Assembly (NCBI RefSeq): GCF_005222485.1
Contig: NZ_CP029078.1
Coordinates: 2,198,001 to 2,262,000, forward strand
DNA length: 64,000 nt
DNA from: Streptomyces griseoviridis
GTDB lineage: Bacteria; Actinomycetota; Actinomycetes; Streptomycetales; Streptomycetaceae
Direction of reading: 5' to 3'
Shown here: in pieces, positions 47,012 to 55,118 of the stretch
Layout: each line of letters begins with the position of its first letter
Numbering within the stretch: position 1 is the stretch's first letter
Program-made: the position numbers and the translations under genes
The notes under the pieces: model-generated
What the model saw: the letters and a program-made list of their open reading frames with translations, nothing else
The model's database searches: none
Told to the model about the DNA's origin: nothing

Positions 47012-47815
47012 TTATGCGGCCACCGCTGGCGGCCAGGTGATCCAGGACGTCGGAATGTCCTCGTGCAGCCGGACGACGTCGTGCCGCGCCAGGACCCGGG
47101 TGCGCAGCAGCTCCCGGACCACGAGGCGGGCCACGGCGATCGCGCCGGGCGGATTGAAGTGCGTGTTGTCCTGCTCGGTGGCGGTCCAGTTGAAGTACGC
47201 CTTCGTCGCCTCCACCCCCAGCTCCTGCCAGAGGGCGAGCGACAGCGCCGTGACGTCGAGCAGCGGCACCCGCTCCTCGCGGGCGAGGGCGCGCATTGCC
47301 TCCGGGTACGCGCCATGGGTCGGCACGGCGTTGCCGTCGGCGTCGAACCGCCGCCGCTCGACGGGGGTGGCGAGCACCGGACGAGCGCCCCGGGCGCGGG
47401 CGCCGTCGAGGTAGCGCCGCAGATACTCCTGGTACGTCGTCCAGGGCTCGGTGGAGCGGGTGGGGTCGTCGGACTTCTCGTCGTTGTGCGCGAACTGGAC
47501 GAGCACCAGGTCGCCGGGGCGCACGGCGTCCAGCAGGACGTCGAGCCGCCCCTCGTCGACGAAACTCTTCGAACTCCGCCCGTTCACGGCGTGGTTGGCG
47601 ACCCGCAGGCCGCCGCCCAGCAGGAAGGGCAGCGCCATTCCCCACCCGGTCTCGGGAGCGGCGTCGGCGTACTTCTGCGCGGCGGTGGAGTCACCGGCGA
47701 TGAAGAGGGTGCGCCCCCTCTCCCCCGCCTGCGCGACCCCACGGGAGCCGACACTCAGAGAAACAGCGGCAAGAGCAACCGCCCCGACCTGCCTACGCGT
47801 GAACACCACGGTCAT
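47012..47815 (-). CDS. Secreted rhamnogalacturonan acetylesterase (SGNH hydrolase)
   Basis: A 267-residue protein with a Tat-like signal (TRRQVGAVALAAVSLS). The SGNH motifs are FIAGDSTAA (nucleophile Ser), VNGRSSKSF (Gly), QFAHND (Asn) and EQDNTHFNPPGA (Asp and His). This set matches rhamnogalacturonan acetylesterases of family CE12, which remove acetyl groups from pectin so that lyases can act. The ATG at 47815 has GGAAGG 5 bp upstream. Longer in-frame sequence is repetitive non-coding DNA. Confidence 0.9.
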   Translation of the reverse strand: MTVVFTRRQVGAVALAAVSLSVGSRGVAQAGERGRTLFIAGDSTAAQKYADAAPETGWGMALPFLLGGGLRVANHAVNGRSSKSFVDEGRLDVLLDAVRPGDLVLVQFAHNDEKSDDPTRSTEPWTTYQEYLRRYLDGARARGARPVLATPVERRRFDADGNAVPTHGAYPEAMRALAREERVPLLDVTALSLALWQELGVEATKAYFNWTATEQDNTHFNPPGAIAVARLVVRELLRTRVLARHDVVRLHEDIPTSWITWPPAVAA

Positions 47816-47893
47816 AAGCCTTCCGACACAGAGACAACGAACGTGCTCCCACGGCCCCACGGTGACTCGAAGCCACCGGGGAACGAACTCGCG

Positions 47894-48015
47894 CGGACGG
47901 GGGGACTTGAAGCCACCAACGAGCGGCCTCACCCGGACGGACGGGACTTGAAGCCACCGCCGAGCGACCTCACCCGGACGGACGGGACTTGAAATCAGCG
48001 ACGAGCGAACTCACC
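47894..48015. repeat. Three tandem 40-41 bp repeats upstream of the acetylesterase gene
   Basis: Units 47894-47933, 47934-47974 and 47975-48015 share CGGACGGACGGGACTTGAAG and then GAGCGACCTCACC, with a partial earlier copy at about 47870-47890. The central two are nearly identical. They lie between the divergent direction of nothing coding: both flanking genes are on the minus strand, so this is the leader side of the acetylesterase and the tail side of the sugar-binding gene. No gene is visible. Confidence 0.92.
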
Positions 48016-48050
48016 TGGGGGCGCGGGGAACTGCGCGACCAGCCCCCACC
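48016..48050. repeat. Streptomyces-type dispersed intergenic element (GCGCGGGGAACTGCGCGACCAGCC)
   Basis: The string GGGGGCGCGGGGAACTGCGC followed by GACCAGCCCCCACC resembles a short sequence that I recall recurring many times in intergenic DNA of Streptomyces genomes. It adjoins the 41-bp repeats. From 48050 to 48144 the DNA is C-rich and repetitive, with no gene. Its role is unknown. Confidence 0.6.
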
Positions 48051-48144
48051 GGCCGCCAGTTCCCCACCACCGCTCCCCCACCGGCCGCCAGTCCCCCACT
48101 ACCGCCCCCCACCGACCCCCACCGACCCCCCGCTCAGACCAACG

Positions 48145-49482
48145 TCAGTGATTCTGCTTCCAGTCGGCCTGCGCCTCGTTCAGCTGCTTCGCCAGCAGAT
48201 CCAGGAACTCCTTGGCGGTCATCTTGCCGAGCAGCACCTTCTGGAAGTTCGGCTCGTTGTCGGCCTTGGAGATGGTGTTCCAGTCGGGCAGGTAGTACGG
48301 CAGCTGCACGATCTTCGTCCCGGCCCCGTTGAGCGCCTCGGCGGCCAGCTTGGTCGGCTCGGCCTCCTGCACCCACGCGTCCTTCGCGGCCTCCGTGTTC
48401 GCCGGGATCTGCCCGGCGGACTTGTTGTACTTGGAGTTCTCCGCGTGCGAGACCGCGAACTCGATGAACTTCCAGGCCGCCGCCTTGTTCTTGCTGGGCT
48501 TGAAGACGCTCAGCCCGTCGACCGGGTTGGAGATCTGCACCCGCGAGCCGTCGTCCCGCGCCGGGCTGGGCAGCCCGCGGAACCTGCCGTCGCCGAGCGC
48601 CTTCAGGTGGTCCTGGTAGGAGCCGAGGTTGTGGCTGAGCATCCCGATGGTGCCGCTGTCCCACTGCGCGACCATCTTGGTGAAGTCGTTGTTGACGTCG
48701 GCGGACGGGGTGTCCTTCTTGTAGAGCGACACGTACTTGGTCAGCGCGGCGACGACCTTCGGGTCGTTGACGGTGGTCTTGTCGCCGTCCCAGAACGAGT
48801 CGACGCCCGCCTGGCCGTAGGACGCGTCCAGCGCGGGCGCGATGGAGCCCTCGCCGCCGCGGATGGTGAACCCGAACCGGTTCTTGCCCTTGTCGGTGAG
48901 CTTGTCGGCGGCCTCGTAGAACTTCGTCCAGGTGGTGGGCGCGTCGAGCCCGGCCTTCTCGAAGAGGTCGGTGCGGTACCACAGGGTGCCGTTGTTGGAG
49001 GAGGTCGGGATCTGGTAGAGCTGCTTGCCGCCGCCCGCGGCCCGGCTGCTCTCCACCAGGTTCTGGCTCAGCTTGCCGTCGAGCGCGCTGCCCTTCAGCC
49101 GGCTGTCCAGCGGGTCGAGCGCGCCCTGCACGGCGACCTCGGCGAGCATCGCGGTGCCCACTCCGCCGACGTCGGGCAGTCCGCCGCCCTGGATGGCGGT
49201 GTCGTACTTGGACTGGGCGCTGGCAGCGGGGATGCCGACGTACTTGACCTTGATGTCCGGGTTCGCCTTCTCGAAGTCGGCGATGATCTCCTTCCAGATG
49301 TCGGTGCGGACACCGCCGTTGGTGTCCCAGAAGGTGATCTGGCCCTTGCCCGAGCCTTCCCCGCCCTTGTCGCCCGCCGCGCCGCCGCCGTCGTCACCGC
49401 AGGCGGTGGCGGTCAGGGCGAGCACGGAACCCAGGGCGACGGCGATGGCCGCGCGCCTGCTTCTGCGAATGCTGATCTTCAT
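48145..49482 (-). CDS. Sugar ABC transporter substrate-binding lipoprotein
   Basis: A 445-residue family 1 binding protein. The lipobox is LTATAC with Cys28, followed by a Gly/Asp-rich linker. The domain has ITFWDTNGGVRTDIWKEIIADFEKANPDIKV, QIPTSSNNGTLWYRTDLFEKAGLDAPTTW and KAAAWKFIEFAVSHAEN. It should capture an oligosaccharide, here probably a pectin or arabinan fragment. GAAGAGAG precedes the ATG. It is downstream of GH43 and has its own LacI-type operator. The partner permeases lie at 53.2-55.0 kb. Confidence 0.93.
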   Translation of the reverse strand: MKISIRRSRRAAIAVALGSVLALTATACGDDGGGAAGDKGGEGSGKGQITFWDTNGGVRTDIWKEIIADFEKANPDIKVKYVGIPAASAQSKYDTAIQGGGLPDVGGVGTAMLAEVAVQGALDPLDSRLKGSALDGKLSQNLVESSRAAGGGKQLYQIPTSSNNGTLWYRTDLFEKAGLDAPTTWTKFYEAADKLTDKGKNRFGFTIRGGEGSIAPALDASYGQAGVDSFWDGDKTTVNDPKVVAALTKYVSLYKKDTPSADVNNDFTKMVAQWDSGTIGMLSHNLGSYQDHLKALGDGRFRGLPSPARDDGSRVQISNPVDGLSVFKPSKNKAAAWKFIEFAVSHAENSKYNKSAGQIPANTEAAKDAWVQEAEPTKLAAEALNGAGTKIVQLPYYLPDWNTISKADNEPNFQKVLLGKMTAKEFLDLLAKQLNEAQADWKQNH

Positions 49483-49556
49483 CGGTCGGCTCTCTTCTTC
49501 TGGATCCTGCGGGCATGTGCGGTGGTGGGGGGAGGAAGGGGCGCACCCCGGCCCGA

Positions 49557-49570
49557 GTAAGCGCTTGCTA
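49557..49570. promoter_or_regulatory. LacI-family operator upstream of the sugar-binding protein gene
   Basis: GTAAGCGCTTGCTA holds the AAGCGCTT palindrome typical of LacI-family repressors of Streptomyces sugar transporters. It lies 75 bp before the start codon. A matching site lies upstream of the permease genes at 55070. No LacI regulator gene is in the window. Confidence 0.7.
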
Positions 49571-49655
49571 CGAAGGTGCTGCGTCATTGCGGCTCCAGCG
49601 GGCGGACGGGTGCGGTGGGGTCGTGCGGGTGGGACAGGTGCGGGGCGGGGCGGTT

Positions 49656-51191
49656 CTACAGGTGGTCGATCCTGAACCGGGTGAAGGTTGCCGTGCCGGC
49701 CGGTCCTGTTCCGGTGGGGGCGAGGGCGAACAGGCCGAGCAGCGCGCCGACCCAGCGCCAGGGGGTGGCGACGAAGACCGGACCCGAGGGGCGCGGTCCG
49801 TCGCCGACGTCGTAGGAGAAGCGGCAGCGGGCGCCCGCGCCCGCCTCGATCCGCAGCCGGACCCGGCCGTCGGGCGCGGGGTGCGGGAGGCCGGCGTCGC
49901 GTTCGTGGTCGGCGCCCTGCTCGGCGAAGCGGTGCACGACATGCGCGCTCCCGTCCGCGGCCCGCTGGAGTCCGATCCAGCCGAACGCGTCGCCGAGCAC
50001 GGCGAGTCCGGCCCGCGCCCCCGGTTCCTCGCTGTCCAGCCGCACTTCGACCTCGACGGCCGACGGCAGCCCCGGCAGCCGTTGGGTCAGCAGGTTCGGC
50101 AGCCGCCGCAGGTCGTCCACGTCGGCCGAGCGCACGCAGGTCAGCCGCAGCCCGTCGGCGGAGTGCTGGGTGGCCCAGCCCTCGCGCGGGTTGGCGGTCC
50201 ACTGCCACTGCTTGCCGAACCGGCCGCCGGGGAAGTCGTCGTCGGTGGCGGGCGCGGCGGGCGGCTGCGGGGGCAGCGCGGGACGCGGGTGGACGGCGAC
50301 GGGGGCGCCGTCGGCGCCGATCACCGGCCAGCCGTCGGCGTCCCAGCGCATCGGCTGGAGGTGCACGACCCTGCCGTAGGCGCCGCGCTGCTGGAAGTGC
50401 AGGAACCAGTCCTCGCCGGCCGGGGTGCGCACCCAGCCGCCCTGGTGGGGGCCGTTGACGTCGGTGTCCCGCTGCTCCAGGACGATCCGGTGCTCGTAGG
50501 GTCCGAAGAACTCGCGGCAGCGGAAGGCGCCCTGCCAGCCGCTCTCCACTCCCCCGGCGGGGGCGAGGATCCAGAACCAGCCGTCGTGCCGGTAGAGCTT
50601 GGGGCCTTCGAGGGTGAACCAGCCGGGGATGCGGTCGCCGTCGACGATCACCTTTCCCTCGTCGAGGAGTTCGGTGCCGTCGGGGCGCATCCGGTGGCCG
50701 GTGAGGCGGTTCTTGACGCCGGAGCGGGACTTGGCCCAGGCGTGCACCAGATAGGCGTCGCCGCTCTCGTCGTCCCACAGCGGGCAGGGGTCGATCAGGC
50801 CGCGGCCCGCCTTCAGGAGGTGCGGCCGGGTCCACGGGCCGCGCACGCCGGGGGCGTTGATCTGGAAGATGCCCTGGTCGGGGTCGCCCCAGAAGATCCA
50901 GAACCGGTCGTCGTGGTGGCGCAGCGCCGGGGCCCAGACCCCGCGGTCGTGGCGCGGTGACCTGAACTCGGCGGCGGGTTCGAGGTGTTCGAGGGCGTGT
51001 CCGACGAGGGTCCAGTTGACCAGGTCGCGCGAGTGCAGCAGCGGCAGTCCCGGGGCCCGGCCGAAGCTGGAGGCGGTGAGGTAGAAGTCGTCGCCGACCC
51101 GCACGACGTCCGGGTCGGACCAGTCGGCGTTCAGCACCGGGTTGCGGTAACTGCCGTGGTCCGTGGCCGTGTTCACCGGGGTGGTGGTCAC
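49656..51191 (-). CDS. Glycoside hydrolase family 43 protein
   Basis: A 511-residue protein without a signal peptide, so it acts on imported oligosaccharides. The five-bladed propeller has the catalytic base in NADWSDPDVVRVGDDFYL, the pKa-modulating Asp in GLIDPCPLWDD and the general acid Glu in WFTLEGPKLY. A C-terminal beta-sandwich (from about residue 320, DDDFPGGRFGKQWQW) is the usual second domain of xylosidase or arabinofuranosidase members. Arabinofuranosidase activity would suit pectin side chains, but this is inference. The GTG overlaps the previous gene's stop. Confidence 0.9.
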   Translation of the reverse strand: MTTTPVNTATDHGSYRNPVLNADWSDPDVVRVGDDFYLTASSFGRAPGLPLLHSRDLVNWTLVGHALEHLEPAAEFRSPRHDRGVWAPALRHHDDRFWIFWGDPDQGIFQINAPGVRGPWTRPHLLKAGRGLIDPCPLWDDESGDAYLVHAWAKSRSGVKNRLTGHRMRPDGTELLDEGKVIVDGDRIPGWFTLEGPKLYRHDGWFWILAPAGGVESGWQGAFRCREFFGPYEHRIVLEQRDTDVNGPHQGGWVRTPAGEDWFLHFQQRGAYGRVVHLQPMRWDADGWPVIGADGAPVAVHPRPALPPQPPAAPATDDDFPGGRFGKQWQWTANPREGWATQHSADGLRLTCVRSADVDDLRRLPNLLTQRLPGLPSAVEVEVRLDSEEPGARAGLAVLGDAFGWIGLQRAADGSAHVVHRFAEQGADHERDAGLPHPAPDGRVRLRIEAGAGARCRFSYDVGDGPRPSGPVFVATPWRWVGALLGLFALAPTGTGPAGTATFTRFRIDHL

Positions 51192-52033
51192 TGGGTCACC
51201 GCCTTGCGGACCAGGGCGGTCGCCTCGTCGCGGCCGAGCGGTCCGTCGGCGACGACGGTGACGATCCGGCGCACCAGGGTGTCGCCCGCCGGCAGCGGCA
51301 CCCGGTCCCGGTGCGCCAACGAGGAGCCGACGCCCGGGTATGCGGCGGTGCGGACGAACCAGGGGTCGCGGCGGGTGTCGGCGGTGGCGCCGGCCAGGAC
51401 CAGGGTCCAGCCGTCCCCGGCGAGCGCGACCCAGTCGGCGGGTTCGCCGTGGACCGCTTCCTCGCCCTCCCGTTCCTCGGTGAACACCCGGGGCGCGGCG
51501 GCCTCTTTGGGGGCCCGCCAGAAGAAGCCGCCGTAGGCCGCGCCCGGCCGTCCGTTGGTGGCGGGGCTGCCGAAACCGAGCGGTCCCGCGGTGATGTTGG
51601 TGAGGGAGAAGGTGAAGTCCAACGCCCAGGCGGTGTCGGTGAGTTCGGTGGCGGCGACGGTCCTGCGCTCGCGCAGCAGCTCGACGCCGCCCGCGATCCA
51701 GCGCAGTTCCTCGACGAAGCCGTCCGGGTCGCGGAGCTGGAAGGAGGTGTGCCGCTGGGTGCCGTGGTTGTCCAGTTCGGTGGGGCCGCGGTCGCGGACG
51801 TAGGTGCGGCCGCCCCAGAAGTTGTGCCCCTCGACGTCGGGTACGGCGACACCGACGCCGAGGTGGTGGAGGTGGTCGGCCGGGGCGAACTCGGTGACCG
51901 TGGTGCCCGCCAGGGTGGTCACCGGGTGCAGGCAGGGGCGCGGGGAGAGCCGGGCGGGTACCTCGGGGCGGGTGAGGTAGCGGCCCACCGGGCGGCCCGC
52001 GACGCGCAGGACGGCGGTGTCGTCGGTCGTCAT
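51188..52033 (-). CDS. PmoA-like protein (DUF6807)
   Basis: A 281-residue cytoplasmic protein. It starts MTTDDTAVLRVAGRPVGRY and has RPCLHPVTTLAGTTVTEFAPADHLHHLGVGVAV, then HNFWGGRTYVRD and PGAAYGGFFWRAP. This matches the PmoA family that Streptomyces carries in sugar-use operons beside Gfo/Idh oxidoreductases. The biochemical role is unknown despite the methane-monooxygenase name. It overlaps both neighbours by one to four bases, so it is coupled to them. Confidence 0.82.
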   Translation of the reverse strand: MTTDDTAVLRVAGRPVGRYLTRPEVPARLSPRPCLHPVTTLAGTTVTEFAPADHLHHLGVGVAVPDVEGHNFWGGRTYVRDRGPTELDNHGTQRHTSFQLRDPDGFVEELRWIAGGVELLRERRTVAATELTDTAWALDFTFSLTNITAGPLGFGSPATNGRPGAAYGGFFWRAPKEAAAPRVFTEEREGEEAVHGEPADWVALAGDGWTLVLAGATADTRRDPWFVRTAAYPGVGSSLAHRDRVPLPAGDTLVRRIVTVVADGPLGRDEATALVRKAVTQ

Positions 52034-53202
52034 CAGGTGCTCACCTCTTTCGCGAGCGCCCAGGAGGCGCCCAGCTCGGAGTAGAGGGCGAGGGTGTCGG
52101 CGCAGGAGGCGACGAGGCCGTCGATGCCGGTGACCACCCGGCGCTGCTCGTCCTCGTCGAAGTGCCAGGCGCCGGAGGGCAGTCGGGCCGGTTCGTCGGC
52201 GAGCCTGATGGCCTCGACGACCTTCATGAAGGCGCCGGTGGCCGCCGGTGGCACCAGCAGGTCGGTGCCGTCGGTGAGGTGCGCGACGAGGTTCTCCAGC
52301 AGGTCGGTGCGGCCGTACAGGATCTCCTCGGGGCCGTGTCCGGCCCGTTGCAGCAGCACCCGGTCCTGCTTGTACCAGAAGGTGACGCGGCCGCGGTGGC
52401 CGTGCACCACGACGTACGGCTCGCCCGGTTGTTCGGCGCACAGGGTGGCGGCGACGGCGACCGGGCCGCGCGGGGTGGCGACCCGCACGCAGGAGGTGTC
52501 GTCGGACTCGATGGCGTTGGCGCGCAGCAGTTCGGTCTCGATGCCGGTGACGTCGTCGGCGCGGCCGGTGCCGAGCAGGGCGAGGCCGGTGGCGACGGCG
52601 TGCGCGAGCGGGTTGGTGAGGACGCCGTCGACGACGTCGACGCCGTTCAGGCGCCGTCGGCCGGCCCAGGGCGCGCGGCGGTAGTAGCTCTCGGGGCGGG
52701 CCCAGGCGCCGGCCCCGCCGACGCCCACCACCTCGCCGATGGCGCCTTCGTCGATCAGCCGCCTGATGGCGGGCACGGCGTGCGAGCCCAGCGACTGGAA
52801 GCCGATCTGGCAGGCGACCCCGGCCGCGGCGACCCCGTCGGCCATCCGGGAGAACTCCGCGTAGGAGGGCGCGGGCGGCTTCTCCAGGAGCAGGTGCACC
52901 CCGCGTCCGGCGGCGGTCAGGGCGAGATCGGTGTGGGTGGGGATGGGTGTGCAGACGACGGCGATCCGGGCGCCGGTGGAGTCGAGGAGGGCGCCGAAGT
53001 CGGCGGACTGCTCGGGGGCGGCGAGTCCTTCGGGGAGTTCGTCGGCGGTGAGCGGGGTCAGTTCGCAGATGCCGGCGAGCCGGACGGTTCCCCGCTCCTG
53101 GAGGCGGCGGAGGTTGTCGAGGTGCCAGCGTCCGTGGCCGCGGGCACCGGCGAGGACGACCGGGACGGGGGCGGTCACCGGGGTCCTGACGAGGTGGCTC
53201 AT
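52033..53202 (-). CDS. Gfo/Idh/MocA-family oxidoreductase
   Basis: A 389-residue NAD(P)-dependent dehydrogenase. The Rossmann start is VVLAGARGHGRWHLDNL, followed by VVCTPIPTHTDLALTAAGRGVHLLLEKPPAPS with the EKP motif. The C-terminal half has the usual beta-sheet domain. Substrates are sugars or cyclitols; here it is probably a sugar released from pectin or arabinan. The ATG overlaps the permease stop, and the stop overlaps the PmoA-like start, so it is part of the transport operon. Confidence 0.9.
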   Translation of the reverse strand: MSHLVRTPVTAPVPVVLAGARGHGRWHLDNLRRLQERGTVRLAGICELTPLTADELPEGLAAPEQSADFGALLDSTGARIAVVCTPIPTHTDLALTAAGRGVHLLLEKPPAPSYAEFSRMADGVAAAGVACQIGFQSLGSHAVPAIRRLIDEGAIGEVVGVGGAGAWARPESYYRRAPWAGRRRLNGVDVVDGVLTNPLAHAVATGLALLGTGRADDVTGIETELLRANAIESDDTSCVRVATPRGPVAVAATLCAEQPGEPYVVVHGHRGRVTFWYKQDRVLLQRAGHGPEEILYGRTDLLENLVAHLTDGTDLLVPPAATGAFMKVVEAIRLADEPARLPSGAWHFDEDEQRRVVTGIDGLVASCADTLALYSELGASWALAKEVST

Positions 53203-54095
53203 CCCTTCACCGCCCCCGCGCTGAAGCCGGTGATCAGCCACTTCTGGATGAAGGCGAAGACGATCACGACGGGGACGGCGGCGATGATGCCGCCCGCGGC
53301 GAGCGCGCCGAGGTCCACGCTGTCCGCGCTCATCAGGGTGTTGAGGCCGACCGGGATGGTCTGCTTGCCCTGGTCGGAGAGGAACATCAGGGCGAACAGG
53401 AAGTGGTTCCAGGCGTGCACGAAGGCGAAGGAGCCGACGGCGATCAGACCGGGCCGCAGCAGCGGCAGGACGACGATCCGGAAGCTGGTGAACCGGTTGC
53501 AGCCGTCGACCCAGGCGGCCTCCTCCAGGGAGTACGGCACGTTCCGGATGAACCCGCTGATCAGGATCATCGACAGGGGCAGTTGGAAGACGGTCTCGGC
53601 GATGACGACGCTGGCCAGCGAGTTGATCATCCGCAGGTTGGCGAAGATCTCGAACAGCGGGACCAGCAGCAGCGCGCCGGGCACGAACTGGGTGCAGAGC
53701 AGGGCGAGCATGAAGCCCCGCTTGATCTTGAAGTCGAAGCGGGCGAGCGCGTAGCCGCCGGCCAGCGCGACGACCGTGGTCATGACCAGGGTGGCGATGC
53801 CGACCAGGACGCTGTTCTGGAAGTAGACGCCGAAGGAGCGCTCGTTCCAGACCTTCCCGAAGTGGTCGAACGTCATCGGCCAGGGCACCAGCGAGGTGGA
53901 GCCCGCCGGGCGGAGCGCGAACAGCAGAATCCAGTAGAACGGGATCAGGGTGAAGACCAGGTAGATCGAGAGCGGCAGATAGATCTGCCAGCGCGGCACC
54001 TCGTCCCAGGCCCGGCGGCGCTCTGCCGGGCGCGGCGGTTCGGGGACGGCCCGCACCGGGGCGGGGGCGACCTGGGGAGCCTCTTTGGTGATCAC
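53199..54095 (-). CDS. Sugar ABC transporter permease (MalG type)
   Basis: A 298-residue permease with a Pro/Ala-rich cytoplasmic start and six transmembrane helices. The EAA loop is YSLEEAAWVDGCNRFTSFRIVVLPLLRPG. The GTG start overlaps the stop of the partner permease gene. No ATP-binding gene is found in the operon, so a general ATPase such as MsiK from elsewhere in the genome would have to serve it. Confidence 0.93.
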   Translation of the reverse strand: MITKEAPQVAPAPVRAVPEPPRPAERRRAWDEVPRWQIYLPLSIYLVFTLIPFYWILLFALRPAGSTSLVPWPMTFDHFGKVWNERSFGVYFQNSVLVGIATLVMTTVVALAGGYALARFDFKIKRGFMLALLCTQFVPGALLLVPLFEIFANLRMINSLASVVIAETVFQLPLSMILISGFIRNVPYSLEEAAWVDGCNRFTSFRIVVLPLLRPGLIAVGSFAFVHAWNHFLFALMFLSDQGKQTIPVGLNTLMSADSVDLGALAAGGIIAAVPVVIVFAFIQKWLITGFSAGAVKG

Positions 54096-55027
54096 TTGTT
54101 GCCGCCTCCGAACTTGCTCAGCCGCAGGTAGACGATCGAGCAGAACAGCAGGATCACGAACGCGACGGTGGTGAGGGCCGACGCGTAGCCGAAGTTGTGC
54201 GCGTCCACGCTGGTGTTGGCGATGTAGAGCGGCAGGGTGGTCGTCTCGCCCGCGGGGCCGCCGCCGGTCAGGGTGTAGAGCAGGTCGACGTTGTTGAACT
54301 CCCACACCGCGCGCAGCAGGGTGGAGAGCACGATGGCGTCCTTCAGGTGCGGCAGGGTGATGTGCCAGAACTGCTGGAGGCGGGTCGCGCCGTCGACCTC
54401 GGCGGCCTCGTACAGGTCCCGTGAGACGGACTGGAGGTCGGCCAGGATGAGGATCGCGAAGAACGGCACGCCGCGCCAGAGGTCGGCGACGATCGCGGCG
54501 GGGAAGACCGTGGCGGTGTCGGAGAGCCAGCTGGTGCCGTAGGAGCCGATGCCCATGTCGGCGAGGTAACGGGTGATGCCGGTCTGGGAGTTGTAGAGCA
54601 GGACCCAGATCGCGGAGGTCAGCACGCCGGAGACGGCCCAGGGCGAGAAGACCAGGGCGCGGCCGACGGCGCGGCCCACGAAGGTCTGGTTGACGATCAG
54701 CGCGAGCGCCAGGCCGAACAGCAGTTGGAGGCCGACCTCGACCACGACCCACTTGGCGCTGAAGGTGAGGGTGCCCCAGAACTGCGGGTCGCTGGTGAAG
54801 GCGTGGACGAAGTTGTCGAAGCCCGCGTAGCCGTTGCGCCACGGTTTGGTGGGGTTGTAGTTCTGGAGGCTGTAGTAGAAGACGCTGACGACCGGGTAGG
54901 CGATGAAGCCCAGCATCAACAGGGCGGCCGGCGCTATCAGCAGGTAGGGGAGCCTGCGGGGCGTGGCGGAGGCACGGCGTCGCCCGGGTGGCGCGGGCGG
55001 TTTCGCCACGGCTGCGGCTTGTGCCAT
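54092..55027 (-). CDS. Sugar ABC transporter permease (MalF type)
   Basis: A 311-residue permease. An Ala/Pro-rich N terminus and RRLPYLLIAPAALLMLGF precede the six-helix domain. The EAA loop is SVSRDLYEAAEVDGATRLQQFWHITLPHLKD. It is the first gene of the transport operon and has a LacI-type operator 43 bp upstream. Together with the second permease and the binding protein it forms the membrane part of a carbohydrate importer of the CUT1 class. Confidence 0.93.
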   Translation of the reverse strand: MAQAAAVAKPPAPPGRRRASATPRRLPYLLIAPAALLMLGFIAYPVVSVFYYSLQNYNPTKPWRNGYAGFDNFVHAFTSDPQFWGTLTFSAKWVVVEVGLQLLFGLALALIVNQTFVGRAVGRALVFSPWAVSGVLTSAIWVLLYNSQTGITRYLADMGIGSYGTSWLSDTATVFPAAIVADLWRGVPFFAILILADLQSVSRDLYEAAEVDGATRLQQFWHITLPHLKDAIVLSTLLRAVWEFNNVDLLYTLTGGGPAGETTTLPLYIANTSVDAHNFGYASALTTVAFVILLFCSIVYLRLSKFGGGNK

Positions 55028-55068
55028 GACTGTTCTCCGATCTGGTGCGGCATGCGGTCGGTGCGGGT

Positions 55069-55082
55069 GAAGCGCTTTCTCC
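55069..55082. promoter_or_regulatory. LacI-family operator upstream of the sugar permease operon
   Basis: On the minus strand the site reads GAGAAAGCGCTTCA, close to the palindrome TGAAAGCGCTTTCA. It sits in the 91-bp gap between the dehydratase gene and the first permease gene, consistent with a separate promoter for the transport operon. Confidence 0.75.
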
Positions 55083-55118
55083 GGGTGCGTCGCGCTGGGC
55101 GGCCGTGGCCGGGTGGTG

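Noticed and set aside
47894..48015. A CRISPR array
   Set aside because: The units are contiguous 41-bp copies without unique spacers, and no cas gene is present.
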